64,000 bases of DNA from Sesamum alatum (GCA_034509735.1 JACGWO010000007.1:2542001-2606000); one strand, 5' to 3'; shown: positions 1 through 11,556, numbered from the stretch's first letter. The notes: generated by a model not told the origin, from the letters alone. Translations and numbers: made by a program.

Positions 1-1032
1 CACCTGTGTGGTTTATGAAAATTGCTAAAAATCTACTTGTAATTTTTAAATATCCTAAAAGACTACCATATAATCTAAAATTCTGCAAAAATACCCCTTT
101 TCATTACAAAAATGGGGTAAAGGTTGCATTATTTTTCAAAGCAGAGGGTTTTTTAAGTATATTTACAAATCACGGGGTAATATTTTATAAATAAATAAAA
201 GCACATGAGTTTTTTTTGCAATTATCCCTTTCTTTTTAGACCTTTTTTTTTTTTTTTTTTTCATATCCCACCTTCTTTTGTCATATTTCTCTTTTATTTC
301 TTCCTGCAAATTGATTATACTAGTTGGTGGGAACATATTTAATTATCAATATTAATTTTGTTATTAGTTTTCAGTATTTTAATAATATAAAGATAATTAT
401 TTTTTAAGAAAAACCAGATAAAATAAAATATATTGTTTTTTATGTACGAATATGAAGTAAAAATAATATCTTTTTAATATATTTGGACCAAAAAAAAAAT
501 ATTTAATCATTATAAGCTTGTTTTAGAAGTGATTGTTCCCCCAAAACTATCAAATTTAACTTTTATCTGTTTTTTTTTCCTTTACAAATTAACACTACAT
601 ATTTTTTGTTCTGCTACAACTTCTAATTTTCTCTACAATTATAACTTCTCCGAGAACATAACTCTCTTAATTAATGTTTACACAATATGATATATACATC
701 ATTTATTTTAAAATTATATAAATTTAATTTAATCATATGTTCTAATTTTCATAAAAAGGCATATATCAATCACACATTATTGTAAGATGATATGACCAAT
801 ATGTAATATCAAAATATAGGAAAAGATCCCATCAAATAAATGATGTGTGACATCAAAGTAAAATATTAATATTAAATTAATTAATCAAATTAATGTCTGT
901 GCTTCCCCATCTGCTCACTATTCCACAAATGTCGACCAAGTATTTTCGTTTCGCTAGGTGCATATCTTGCCCATGCACACAACAGATATTATTCCCCACA
1001 CACAGTACTCACTAAAAAAATAATAAAATAAT
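1..1032. other. AT-rich intergenic DNA, no gene seen
   Basis: Very AT-rich sequence with homopolymer T runs (around 243-260). Short open frames here have no recognisable domain and no codon structure. I see no gene. Confidence 0.6.
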
Positions 1033-1293
1033 GCAATTTACCTTCCTCTGATATTGCAAATGAGCAAATTACTCTCATATGAAAAAAAAATAACAATTTA
1101 CCTCTCCATGTGCTTTAAAATGGAGCAATTTACCTTCCTAGATAGGGAGGTAAAAGGGAGGTAAATTGCTCCATTTTAAAAGATACGGGGAGGTAAATTG
1201 ATTCATTATAAAAAAAGCACAAGAAGGTAAATTGCTATATTATTTTTCATAAGGGGTAATTTGCTCATTTGCAATATCATATGGGGGTTGCTT
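1033..1293. repeat. Inverted-repeat MITE, GCAATTTACC family
   Basis: The segment folds on itself. The left arm has TATTGCAAATGAGCAAATTAC and the right arm has its reverse complement, with a second inverted pair (GGAGCAATTTACC / GGTAAATTGCTCC) in the centre. Related hairpins occur at 3528-3727, 6515-6745 and 44078-44322. No coding capacity; a non-autonomous DNA transposon is the likely origin. Confidence 0.6.
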
Positions 1294-1299
1294 GTATTT

Positions 1300-1582
1300 T
1301 TCAACCTATAAAAAATATAATTTTCGCTATGGTAAAAAGAAAAAATCATGACGAATACAAATTAACCACGACTTTACAACGATCATTAGTCGTTGTTTCT
1401 GCAAGTGTGGTCAAAACATTAGCCATGGCCAAAACCATAGTAAATGTTTTGTCTACGACTAAAAACTATGACAAGTATCAATTAACCGTGACAAAAGTTT
1501 AAGTTTCTGCATTAATTTTATTTAACCGTAATTACTAATTGATTGACCACGATTTTGACCTGTGGTCATTTATAGTGTAGTG
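1300..1582. mobile_element. CACTA-like MITE fragment (ACTATGGCTAAAA family)
   Basis: Carries the internal motifs typical of this window's CACTA-like family: GCCATGGC, TTAACCACGAC and ACTATGACAAGTA. It ends in the inverted form of CACTACACTATA at 1582. The left end abuts the preceding hairpin element and its terminus is not clear. Relatives with clear ends lie at 8722-9038, 18252-18570 and 32249-32558. Confidence 0.5.
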
Positions 1583-2357
1583 AAAATTCAAATTTTTTTT
1601 TTTTTATAGTGACTCCTATCCCTTCATCCTTTTTCTGAAAATTAATTAATTAACACAATTGTTCTTATAGTACAGATAATTTAAGTAATTAATATGTACT
1701 AGTACGCCGAATCGTGAATTTTTAAATTAGATCTACATATAAAAAACTGTTATCTCACATTTTCTGATCGATTTTGTCGTACCAAATCATAGGTTCGATC
1801 AGAAAGCACAATATAAGTAAAGTGAAATCTTTTTGCGAAGATTCAAATTTATTTATTTATTTATTATATATAAATATATATATATAGGACATGTGAAATT
1901 TGATTTTATATAATTAGTCGCCAGAGCCACTACTAAAGATCAATAATAATATTTTTTGGAGACGCAAAAAGAGAGTTTTTCTTTTATGTTCCAAATACAA
2001 AATAAAAATAAAAAAATGACATACATACAATACACACACGCAAATATATTTGGAGATGATATATTGATCGGTTGATTATCTTAATGTCTCTTAAGGCCAC
2101 GTTTACTTGGATTTATGAGGTTGGGTAAGATTTTCAGTATAGCTTAATAGGTTGTTCACATCACAGTATAAGACTCTGATTTGGAATGAAAGCTGCTACT
2201 AATTATTGTAAAATCTAGAGGTAGGTTGAGTTATCAGCCCACTTGCAGAATTGTTCTCAAAAAGTAAACAATTTGTAATTAATTCTAGACCTTTTATCAT
2301 ACATTTAATCGAATAGTCAAAATAAATAGGGTCTAAAGTTATTATATATATATATAT
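1583..2357. other. AT-rich intergenic DNA, no gene seen
   Basis: Low-complexity AT sequence with TA runs near 1865-1885 and 2341-2357. No gene, RNA or clear element recognised. Confidence 0.5.
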
Positions 2358-2803
2358 GGGTAAATTACAATCACCTTTTCTGAAGTTTGACATAATTACA
2401 AATACCTCATTGTTGTTTAAAAAATTATAAATACCCCCCGACATTAACATCTGTGTAACAACGAGCTCATTCTGTTGAGTTTTCATCCAAATTTTATAAT
2501 GAACTGTCCAGAATGTCCTTTTGGATTATAAGTTATAAGTTTACACATTTTTCAGAATTTTCTAAAATATTTTTATGGATTAATCTCTATGGATTATTTA
2601 TTTTACCAATCCTCATATTTCTTTTACATTTTTTCAAAAACTTTTTTAAAAATAAAAAATCCGACAAGAGTAAAATAATACTTTTCACATTTCCGTCTAG
2701 GGACTTACATAATTATTTTCAATTTGAGGAGGTATTTGTAATTTTTCAAACAACAAGATGATAAATTATATCAAACCTCAAAAAAAGTAGCTGTAATTTA
2801 CCC
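2358..2803. mobile_element. Mutator-type MITE, GGGTAAATTAC termini
   Basis: Begins GGGTAAATTACAATCACC and ends with the inverse GGTAAATTACAG, giving terminal inverted repeats that continue into matching arms (AATTACAAATACCTC near the left, its complement near 2730). A TATATATAT 9-mer flanks each end, as expected for a 9-bp target duplication, although this is simple repeat. No transposase frame, so non-autonomous. Confidence 0.6.
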
Positions 2804-3241
2804 TATATATATATGGCAGGATACTAAACCAAGGCCTATATATAAATCCTAGTGGGGTTTTCTTTTCTTTTTCTTGGTTTGTTTAATTATAATTTGCTAA
2901 AGAATGAATGGAAAATAGAGTAAGAAAATGAGTTTAAAAGCAAGAAAAAGAAATTGTATCTGGAGCGTATATATGTGATTAGATACTTGAGGAATCAGAA
3001 TATAGTAGTAACAACATTGTACTGTGGGATTGGGCAGTACTGATAGCAAGGGAATATATGCAGTATTCCGACACAACCCTAATAAGTCTAAGTTCGATAG
3101 GATTGAGGGGCCACCATTTCCTTAAACAAAAATGTCCCAATGTTGACACAAAATGCATCCATATTCATACTAATAAATCTTGTTTTTGACAGCAGAAGAC
3201 AACAAGTACATCATCAAAGTAAGGAATATGAACGCCTTTTC

Positions 3242-3245
<4 letters not shown>

Positions 3246-3296
<51 letters not shown>

Positions 3297-3373
3297 TATA
3301 ATATTCATATATTTGGCATCATGTGCTTCAGCCCAGTCCAGATGACGCCTGTGTGTGTGTGTGTGTGTGTGTG
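3246..3373. repeat. (CT)n and (GT)n microsatellites
   Basis: About 46 bp of uninterrupted CT at 3246-3291 and about 22 bp of GT at 3352-3373, separated by 60 bp. Simple-sequence loci that are likely length-polymorphic. Confidence 0.9.
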
Positions 3374-3527
3374 AGGGAGAGCCCACCACAACTATGTTTG
3401 TGACTTCTTGTTTTATTCTCTAAGTTGCGATTATTTCTTGAAATTTTTTTGTTTCAATACTATGTTTAATGGTTTAAGAAACAAATGCAACCAATGGTAT
3501 ACAAACAACCCTTGTGATAGTGACATG

Positions 3528-3727
3528 CATATTGCAAATGAACAAATTATCCTCTTATAAAAAATAATATAGCAATTTATCATTCTGTATTTTTTAAAAT
3601 GAATCGATTTACCTCCCCGTGTTTTTTAAAAATTTACCCCCTGTCTAGGGAGGTATTTATGTTTCATTTTAAAGGACACGAGGGTGTAATTTGCTCATTT
3701 GTAATATTACAATGGGGTAAATTGCAT
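3528..3727. repeat. Inverted-repeat MITE, GCAATTTACC family
   Basis: Left arm ATTGCAAATGAACAAATTA and right arm TAATTTGCTCATTTGTAAT are inverted, followed by GGGGTAAATTGCATT. Same family as 1033-1293 and 44078-44322. No coding capacity. Confidence 0.55.
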
Positions 3728-5155
3728 TAATTAATCCTGGTAAGAAAAAGGTACAAAAACTTGGCTAGCTTTTCTATTCATAAAAGGTTATTTTTTATTG
3801 AATGGTTGTAATTCGAAAATAATATTTTATTAAAGATCTTTAAGAAAATTCTAAAATCAATGGAGGACTAACCTGCAAACCTGGAATTAGAATTTCAATG
3901 CTTAAGTCAGTAACTGATTGACTGAATAAATAATTGAGAAACTTGAAATAACATAAGATAACGGTGTGATAATTGGAGTAAAATAGTAAAATATTGAAAT
4001 ATAGGTGGAAATATGCGTGTGGAGGGTAAAAACATGAGCAAGAAGCTTGTCGTTAACCTAGATAAAGACTGTGTGGGAGTGAGTGATACAGGTTACCCAT
4101 ATGACTGCATTGTGGCTTCTATTTATAAGACGATTGGGAGTAGAATCCAAAGGGTAATTGCAAGAAATGACACACCGTTTAAAAATTGTATGTGTTAGCT
4201 AACTAGCAAAAAAAAAAAAAAACCGGATTGAAATTTAAACTTATCTGGAGGAAGATATGGTCGTTTCAACGAGTCATGCCCAACCAACCCAAATTCTATG
4301 GAATCTGTTTTACATGTTGTTGGTAGGTCATTCGCCACAGATTTAGAGGGAGTTTGTTGGAGATTTTTCAGTATGATGTGTCCCAATATATTATAAGTTT
4401 GTATGACATGGAATCCTTTCTGTCTGTTGTGCCATCCTATTGCATCGAGCTCTTTTCTAGTCATGTCTGGTTAATATAAATGCAAAAAATATGGCTTGAT
4501 ATCTTACTCATGCACCAGTAGAGTCAAATCTACTGGGCTGCTCAGTGGAGCAACGCTTTTTATTTTAAGCTTTAAGAAAAATGATTTAGAGATATTATGC
4601 ATATATATATATATATATCAATATATCATTCTCTTAATTAGTGGAATTAATTAAAAAGAACCATTTTCCTCAAAATTTCTTTCTTCAATTGCTAGCCAGC
4701 TGCCCCAATCTTCCTGACAACTGAACTTCAGTCCTCCTCAAGCCACCACCTGCAATAAAAAAAACATGAAAGTGTAGTGCAAAATGGATCTGTTCCTTTG
4801 TGGTGTCTAATCATAATGTTCTTGAGGTTAGCCCTTAATTAATATTAAAATCTAAGACTGTGGGCTTCTCAAAATGAGTGGTCATCAAAACCCCTTTGAA
4901 TTGGAATGAGTCAAGAAAATGTTATCCTTACCATATCCGGAAATATTCGCATGCTCACCTTCTTTTGTTACATTAATCTTTCCAAAAACATCAATCTTCA
5001 CTAACTTTTGTATCTTGCTTTCTAACCACTGTGGGACCCTCGCTAGTGCCCTTAAATATCAGTCTTTCTCATGATGCCAAATCCTCAGATTTCAACTGCA
5101 TTTTTGTGCACAATTATTAATACCTGAAAACCCTATTTCCCATTAATCCACCCTC
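3728..5155. other. Intergenic DNA upstream of the CEP gene
   Basis: No gene recognised. A 61-codon frame at 4013-4198 and its antisense partner have no family resemblance. From about 4740 the sequence becomes less AT-rich and leads into the CEP gene, so its promoter should lie here. TTAAATAT near 5051 is a weak TATA-like candidate about 100 bp before the start codon. Confidence 0.4.
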
Positions 5156-5443
5156 ATGGCCTCAGACAAAACTAACTATGTTCTTGTCCTTTATATGCTT
5201 TTCTTGTTCTTGCAGCTGCATTTTGGGCTTATGTCTGCCTATCAGGTCCAGAAGATCCGACCACCGGCCCCGGTTCCGGTTCGGGCTTCAATCAGGCCGG
5301 TTAATCCACCTGCAGCCATGGTCGGTTTTCGGGTCAACCGGTTCAAGAAGATGGAGACGGATGCTTTCCGGCCAACCACTCCTGGAAATAGCCCTGGTAT
5401 GGGACATGATGATCCTCCCGGCCGTGCCAGTCATAAGCACTAA
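5156..5443 (+). CDS. C-terminally encoded peptide (CEP) precursor
   Basis: Encodes a 95-residue secreted pre-propeptide. Residues 1-28 form a hydrophobic signal peptide (core VLVLYMLFLFLQL, likely cleavage after MSA). Residues 29-69 are a basic, proline-rich variable region. Residues 70-84 read AFRPTTPGNSPGMGH, which fits the 15-residue CEP hormone consensus, with Pro73, Pro76 and Pro80 as potential hydroxyproline sites. An 11-residue tail follows. CEPs are released into the apoplast, bind leucine-rich-repeat receptor kinases (CEPR1/2) and regulate root growth and nitrogen-demand signalling; that role is family knowledge. There is a single CEP repeat and no intron, as is usual. The ATG is the first in frame with the signal peptide. 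A second frame overlapping this one is a shadow. Nearest other gene is about 17 kb away. The member number within the family cannot be assigned. Confidence 0.9.
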   Translation: MASDKTNYVLVLYMLFLFLQLHFGLMSAYQVQKIRPPAPVPVRASIRPVNPPAAMVGFRVNRFKKMETDAFRPTTPGNSPGMGHDDPPGRASHKH

Positions 5444-5713
5444 CGGCCGGCCGGGTCGAATGTTGATCAATTTGTGCAAAAACATAGGAAAAAATGTTAG
5501 AAAAAAAAAATGATCGTACGTTTGGTGTTGCTGCTGTCGGTACAAGAAATTTGGAGAGAGTGTTATTGTGCATGCATGCAAGAGTACTACTACTACTACT
5601 GATTTTTCTTCCTTTTTGTTAAATTTGATTGGTTTATCATTGTTTTCTGCTAATGTCTATTACGAGGACGGACCACTTGTCCACTCGAACAAGATTTTTC
5701 TTGGGGCTTATAT

Positions 5714-5716
<3 letters not shown>

Positions 5717-5747
<31 letters not shown>

Positions 5748-5841
5748 ATTGATTGTTGGTTTATATATATATATATATATATATATGCAATTGATTGTTG
5801 GTTTAATTGCATTTTTCGATTGGTATATATATATATATATA
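5717..5841. repeat. Triplicated (AT)n tracts with GCAATTGATTG spacers
   Basis: Three AT dinucleotide tracts (about 5717-5745, 5763-5787, 5823-5842). The first two are each followed by GCAATTGATTGTTGGTTTA, so a unit of roughly 45 bp is duplicated. The tract lies 270 bp downstream of the CEP stop codon, in or just past its 3' UTR. Confidence 0.8.
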
Positions 5842-5859
5842 TGGGGTGTGTCGATACTG

Positions 5860-6514
5860 GTTCTTGAAAATTTGATTTGGTCAAATTTATCAAATTTTAC
5901 AGGCAAAATTATATTATAGGTCGTTGGCATTTTTTATCTTGTAACTTACTTCACCTACACATTTAGTCCTTTTTTTAACGAATTTAGTGTTGAACATCTC
6001 ACATTTGATCATTTTTCAACAAGTTTAGTTTTGTCTTGACAATTTTGATCTTATTCTTACTCGAGTAAATATTATTTTTGATCCTGTAACTATATGTCGT
6101 CAGGATTAAATTTGTCAACTAAGGACTAAATTGAACATATCTACTTTTTACGGGATCAAAATTGACTTAAAAACTATAATTTAAGCTGATCGTTTTTCTC
6201 CTACCTTGTATCAATCAAATTAATTAAGAAACAAAATATCTTTGTCGTCAGTTTATATTTTGTCTTGTTTTGTGCAAAATAAGAACAAGTGTTAACACAC
6301 ACACTCTCTCTCTCTCTTACTTTTAGTGTGTGCGATGACTGATGAGAGAGACAGGAATATGTGGTGATGCAGATAAGATTCTTTGACAATCCAAATGATC
6401 TCTTTCAAAAGCAAATCTGATGTCCAATCAATTACAATCACGACTCTTAACACTGCCAATATTGTCTTAGCCGCTCCCACAACAACTTCCAATTACAATT
6501 TTTTTTTTTTTTTG
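5860..6514. other. Intergenic DNA, no gene seen
   Basis: Contains sequence of the TTTAGTCC / GGACTAAAT type and a short CT tract near 6303-6317, but no complete element or gene that I can support. Confidence 0.4.
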
Positions 6515-6745
6515 AAAAAAATACAATTCTTCCCTTATGATATGCAAAATATGCAAAAAAAAAAACTCCCTGAAAAAAAAAATATCAATTTATCACCTGT
6601 ATTTTAAAAAAATGGAGCAAAATCCCCCCTAAAACGGAGCAAAAAACCCCCTGTAAAGGGGTTATTAGCTGTATCTTGAATAACACAAGAGAGTAAACTG
6701 CTAATTATTTTTTTCACAGGGGACAAATTGCATTTAACCCATTTC
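6515..6745. repeat. Inverted-repeat MITE, degenerate
   Basis: Left side has the motif ATACAATTCTTCCCTTATGATATGC and the right side ends GGGGACAAATTGCATTTAACCC. Central inverted repeats have the form CCCCCTAAAACGGAGC / GTAAAGGGG. Resembles the 1033-1293 family but is more decayed. Confidence 0.4.
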
Positions 6746-7152
6746 TTTTTGTTAATCGTCGTTTTTGTGGCTCTAACTTAAAAGCGCAATGCTAATGAGG
6801 ATGAATCTTATGCATTCTAAAGCTAAAGTCGTTAATCAGCTATTCGTTTAATCTTTAAATCCAACAAAAAAAAATATTTGATACGTTTAAGCATAATGTT
6901 CTACCTCATTTATCAAATAAATCACCAATTTGGGATAAAGAGGAAGTAATAATATTTTACTTTATCATTATAAACCATCAAAATGAATTCAGAAAAGTTA
7001 CACTAAAAAAAAAATATTATTCCTTAAACTATAAATCACCACAATTTAAAATCATAAAGAATCAATACTATCTACCACGGTTTAACAAAATTGATACAAT
7101 AACTTAAGTTTTGACCGTAAATAATCAATATTTGCCATGATTTTACCTATCA

Positions 7153-8470
7153 CTACAAGAAAATCGATTATTCCCTACACTACGGCTTAAAAGCTATGGT
7201 AAATAAATGAGTAAATTATATTTTTGGTCCCATAAGTGGACCTGTTTCCAATTTTAGTCCCACAATGTCTATCATTCGTGAATTACGTCCTATAAGTGGA
7301 TTTTTTTTCTAATTTGAGAACTCATTGGGGATTTTCGTTAATAAAGTTAACGGAAGTTGGATCTCCGTTAAGTGAACCGATTTTGGAGGAAAATTGACCA
7401 TACTTCAACCACTTTTTGAGGGAAATTAACTCACTTCTTCTTGTTCTTATAAAAACTCATTTATTTCTTATTTTTTCTATATTTACCAACAAACAAAACA
7501 TAAAATGGTTGCAATTTCTTTATATATAATATCTTTCTATTTTCATTATTACAAATTAAATTTTTAGGTCGAAAAAAAAAGAAATACAAATACAAAAAAT
7601 AGAAATCTTGTACTTAATTTCTGGTGCCAGTAATTGAACATCAAAGTTCTATAAATGCATTTATGTTTTAGTAATTGTTGTTCTACTTTTTGTATTTGTA
7701 TTTGTATTTTTTTTTTTTCGACCTAAAAGTTGAATTTGTACAAATGAAAATAGAAAGATATTATATATAAAGAAATTGCAGCCATTTTAAGTTTTGCTTG
7801 TTGGTAAATATGGAAAAAATAAGAAATAAATGAGTTCTTATAAGAACAAGAAGAAGTGGGTTAATTTCCCTCCAAAAGTGGTTGAAGGATGGTCAATTTT
7901 CCTCCAAAATCGGTCCACTTAACGGAAATCCAACTTCCGTTAACTTAATTAACGAAAATCCTCAATGAGTCCTCAAATTGAAAAAAAAATTCATTTATGG
8001 GACATAATTCGCGAATGGTAGACATTGTGGGACTAAAATTGAAAACATGTCCACTTATGGGACCAAAAATATAATTTACCCATAAATAAATAGTATCTAC
8101 TGTGGGAAAGAAAAAAAATCAATGCGAAGACTTAAGTTTTAACCACGATTAATCAAAAATTGATATAGTTTTAGCTATGATCAAATTATTTACTATGGTT
8201 TCCAATCACGATAAATGTTTTGGCCTCGTCTGCAAAAACAATGGCTAACAGCCATAGTCCAACATTTGTTAATTAGTATTCATTAATGTTTTTTTTACTT
8301 TTGACCATGGTAATCAGAACTAAAAACTCATAATTATTTTAGCTTATGACCAAACCATTTGCTGCTAATGTTTTGACGTTACTGGTAGAAACAACGGCTA
8401 ATAGTGTTTGCGTAACTATGATTAATTAGTATTCGTCATAATTTTTTTATAACTATAATAATTAATCATA
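7153..8470. mobile_element. CACTA-like MITE split by an insertion
   Basis: Starts CACTACAAGAAAATCG, a classical CACTA terminus. It is interrupted at 7209-8081 by a Mutator-type element, then resumes with family motifs (AACCACGATTAATC, CTATGGTTTCCAATCACG). The right terminus is eroded, so the end coordinate is approximate. Confidence 0.5.
7209..8081. mobile_element. Long-arm Mutator-type MITE (near-perfect hairpin)
   Basis: Two inverted arms of about 380 bp each (7209-7590 and 7700-8081) are nearly identical. Termini are GAGTAAATTATATTTTTGG on the left and GGGTAAATTATATTTTTGG read inward from the right. Conserved interior blocks include TTAACGGAAGTTGGATYTCC. A TAAATAAAT 9-mer lies immediately left and, with a 1-bp offset, right. 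A short unique spacer of about 90 bp separates the arms. It sits inside a CACTA-like element, so it is the younger insertion. No coding capacity. Confidence 0.75.
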
Positions 8471-8721
8471 ATAAAAGTATTAATCAGTTTTCGAAGAGGA
8501 TCTAGATCCAACCCAAACCCACCTTCCCTATGAGCTTGAGATCGACCTCCACCCATAACCCGGACCTGGGATGAAATTCTTAGACCCGCATACCCATGTC
8601 TCTTATTTAGAATATATTAAAATGGAAGGGGTAAATATGCAATATTTGGGCAGTAAGTGGAGCCATTGCGGAAGGTGGGGGTTGTTTCTAGTGGGTTTTT
8701 CTGATGGTTAACTTTAACAAT

Positions 8722-9038
8722 CACTACAAAAAATATAACATGTAATCATGATTAATTAGTATGATTATACTAGATAGTCGTATCAAATAGTCATTGACCA
8801 CGGCCACGCAATAGTTGTCAGCCGTAATTTTTGCGATGTTGGCTAAAATATTTGCTATCGCTAAAAGTCATGACGAATACTTTTACCACGACTCTTAGCT
8901 GTAGAAAATGCATTTTTCATGGTGGACTAACTAATTTTTGCATCGATCTTATTTAACTGTAATTAATAGTAGTTATTTACTATGGCTTTTAGCCATAATT
9001 ATTAAAAATGTAGCAAATAGTAATTTCTTTTTCTAGTG
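8722..9038. mobile_element. CACTA-type MITE with AAT target duplication
   Basis: Begins CACTACAAAAAATATAACA and ends TTCTTTTTCTAGTG, flanked on both sides by AAT (8719-8721 and 9039-9041), the 3-bp duplication expected for CACTA transposons. The interior carries GACCACGGCC, GCTATCGCTAAAAGTCATG and CTATGGCTTTTAGCCAT. 317 bp, non-coding. Confidence 0.75.
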
Positions 9039-9571
9039 AATGTTCTTATTCGCCAACTTATTTCTTTCTAGTCCCTGAGGTTTACATTTCGTTCAATTTA
9101 GTCCCCAATGTTTCAATTGTAAGACTACGACAACCTCACATCTCAACATCACTTCACTTTAATTAGCCGAAATTCATAAAAGCCGTGTATGCTTTATTTA
9201 CACAAAATGAAAAAGGGGTCATTAAAAAATTCATTAAACTAACTAAATAAGATTATCAAGTGATTAATGATAACAACATTGTAATCATGATCTTGATGAA
9301 TAATACCAAGATTTTAAAGTTGGAAATATGATTCATGAAAAGTGAAAAATATCGCAGAATTCTTAATACTTAAATTATGAAACAATCATGGGTTTGCATC
9401 ATAGACAAATCAATAATAAATAATGGTTAATGGAGAAAAAAATCAAACCTTGTGGGTTTGCAGGGCACGAATGGGTTTTTTTTTTTTTATCATTATTAAA
9501 TATATGTAGTGGTTCATAATAATGAGTTTCATAAATTTAAAACAGTGACTATTATTTTATAAAATTTGTTA

Positions 9572-9934
9572 GGTCAAAATGTTATTTTTAGTTCCATAAG
9601 ATTAGATCATTATTTTTTTTGTACCACAATTTAGGAAAGTAATTATTTCAGTCCAATAAAATACGAATTTAGATTTTTTTTAGTCATAAAAAGTCATGTG
9701 CTTTGCACATGTCAGTTAAGAGCCGTTAACTTTGGACTAAAAATACCTAAATTGTGGGATTAAAAAAACCTAAAATCGTGTTTTATGGGACTAAAAATCA
9801 TGATCACGCCCGTTAACTTAGGACTAAAAATACCTAAATCATGTTTTGTTGGACTGAAATCGTCACCTGCCTAAATTGTTGTACAAAACAAATAATGACC
9901 TAATCTTATTGGACTAAAAAAGCTTTTTTAGCCC
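9572..9934. mobile_element. Mutator-type MITE, TTTTTAGTCCCATAA family
   Basis: Inverted termini GGTCAAAATG and GGGCTAAAAAAGC. Flanking 9-mers AATTTGTTA (left) and AACTTGTTA (right) differ at one base. Arms contain TTCAGTCCAATAAAATACG and its inverted partner. Close relative at 18643-19011. Confidence 0.65.
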
Positions 9935-10128
9935 AACTTGTTATTGAAAGAATTAATGGTAAAAATTGTCTTAACATTATCACTGAACACAATTAGTGAC
10001 ACATATATAACAGTGACTTAATGAAAACAAATCATTATTCTTACTATATTGTATGTTATCACTAAATTATCAATATAGATGCATAATTCTTCTCAAATTT
10101 TATGGTGAGAAAGTCTAAATCGTTACCA

Positions 10129-10165
<37 letters not shown>

Positions 10166-10182
10166 GTGACAGTTTTAAAATT

Positions 10183-11345
10183 GAGTAAAATGCAGGCACC
10201 CCCAACGTATGGCCGGGTCATTTGCACTCTGCCTCCCAACCTTTTTTTTTTACACTTCCCCGCCCAACCTTTGATTTTGTTGCATTTTGTACTTTATGGG
10301 GAACAATAATAAAATATTCTATTTGCGTGTGTTCAAGCGCTTGAGAATGATACAAACACCCCCCTAACGAATGGGGTCAGTTGCACTAGCCTTTTTTTAT
10401 ATATAAAAAATTAAAATATATTATAAAAAAGGGAAAAATTGAGGAAAATTTCAGAAAAATGAGGAAAAGTTCCAAAAAATGCAATGCATTATCTACAGAT
10501 AAACAACTTCACATTACAAGACAAAACGTAATGTTAGCGCCGACAGAAATATACACATTTGCACTTATGGTGGCACCAAAAGAAATACACAATTTTTTTT
10601 TTCCTTTTTGGGTTTGATTTTTCCTCTTTTTATACAGAGGAGTGTATTTGGTACTGTTGTGAAGCTACACTGTGTCGTGATTTTTTCGTCTGAATGGTTG
10701 GAGTTCAATTTCTTCATATGGGTCGGTGAGTTTTTGTTGTTTTATCATCTGTTTTTTTCCCCATGTCTTTCTTATGTTTTAGCTGATTTTGTGGTGGTGG
10801 TGGTGTTGGAGTTTGTTGTTTGTGAATTGAAAGTTAAAGTTCTTTTATTTAGCTACTACACACATGATGTTGCAGATTATTTGCTTTCTGGTTTGGTGGT
10901 GCTGGAGTTTGTTGTTTGTAAATTGAAGGTTAAAGTTCTTTTATTTAGGTCCTACACACATGATGTTGCAGATTATTTGCTTTCTGGTTTGATTTTGGCT
11001 TGTAACGTGTAGTTGTTTATCTGCAGATCAGGCATTGAATTTTTTGAATTTTTTTCATATTTTTAATTAATTTTAATTTTATTTAGAAGGTTGGGGGCAA
11101 AGTGCAAACGACTTCATACGTTGTGGGGGGGGGGGGGGGGGAGTACTTGCATATAACCTTACATTACTTAACCTGAAATCGCCCTCAGGTGTGTGAATAT
11201 ACGTGAACGGAATATTCCAATATTATTCCCCAGAAAATGCAAAGTGCAATAAAATCAAAAGGTTGGGTGGGGAAGTGTTAAAAGAAAAGTTGGGGGGGCA
11301 AAGTGCAAATGACTCCATACATTGGGGGGTGTCTGCATTTTACTC
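10183..11345. mobile_element. Mutator-type element with perfect 9-bp duplication and nested arms
   Basis: Begins GAGTAAAATGCAGGCACCCC and ends with the inverse of GAGTAAAATGCAGACACCCC. It is flanked by a perfect TTTAAAATT on both sides (10174-10182, 11346-11354). A second, inner inverted pair (ACACCCCCCTAACGAATGGGG near 10350 and the G-run region 11100-11165) suggests an element inside an element. The core contains a frame at 10608-11012 with an internal duplication, but no transposase is recognised. Confidence 0.75.
10802..10993. repeat. 96-bp tandem duplication in the element core
   Basis: Two adjacent copies with a 96-bp period (starting GGTGTTGGAG at 10802 and GGTGCTGGAG at 10898). They are about 93 percent identical by eye. 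The period is a multiple of three, so an open frame passes through both copies. Confidence 0.8.
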
Positions 11346-11556
11346 TTTAAAATTATTATTTGATATTTTGTCACTAATATCATATTTGGTTGTAGTGACA
11401 ATGAAAGGAGAATCTGTGTCATTCACATGAAAGTTGGGTTCTATGAGAAATCACATCGACGAGGAAATTGAAATTTTTAACCTAGTGGTTAAGACTTTGA
11501 CAGAATAGTTTTTCCAGCGATTTGATTATCTTTTCTCAAAAATTATATATGTATCA

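Larger units (their letters stand above)
9500..11397. mobile_element. TAGTGAC-family CACTA-like element with two insertions
   Basis: Host element recognised in pieces (about 9500-9571, 9944-10182, 11346-11397). Its right end, read inward from 11397, is CACTACAACCAAATATG and continues into a match to the left end of the intact relative at 21912-22343. TAGTGAC motifs recur. The 9572-9934 and 10183-11345 elements sit inside it. The left terminus is not clear. Confidence 0.5.

Noticed and set aside
4013..4198. Open frame of 61 codons
   Set aside because: No family resemblance, no splice partners and no codon signal beyond chance.
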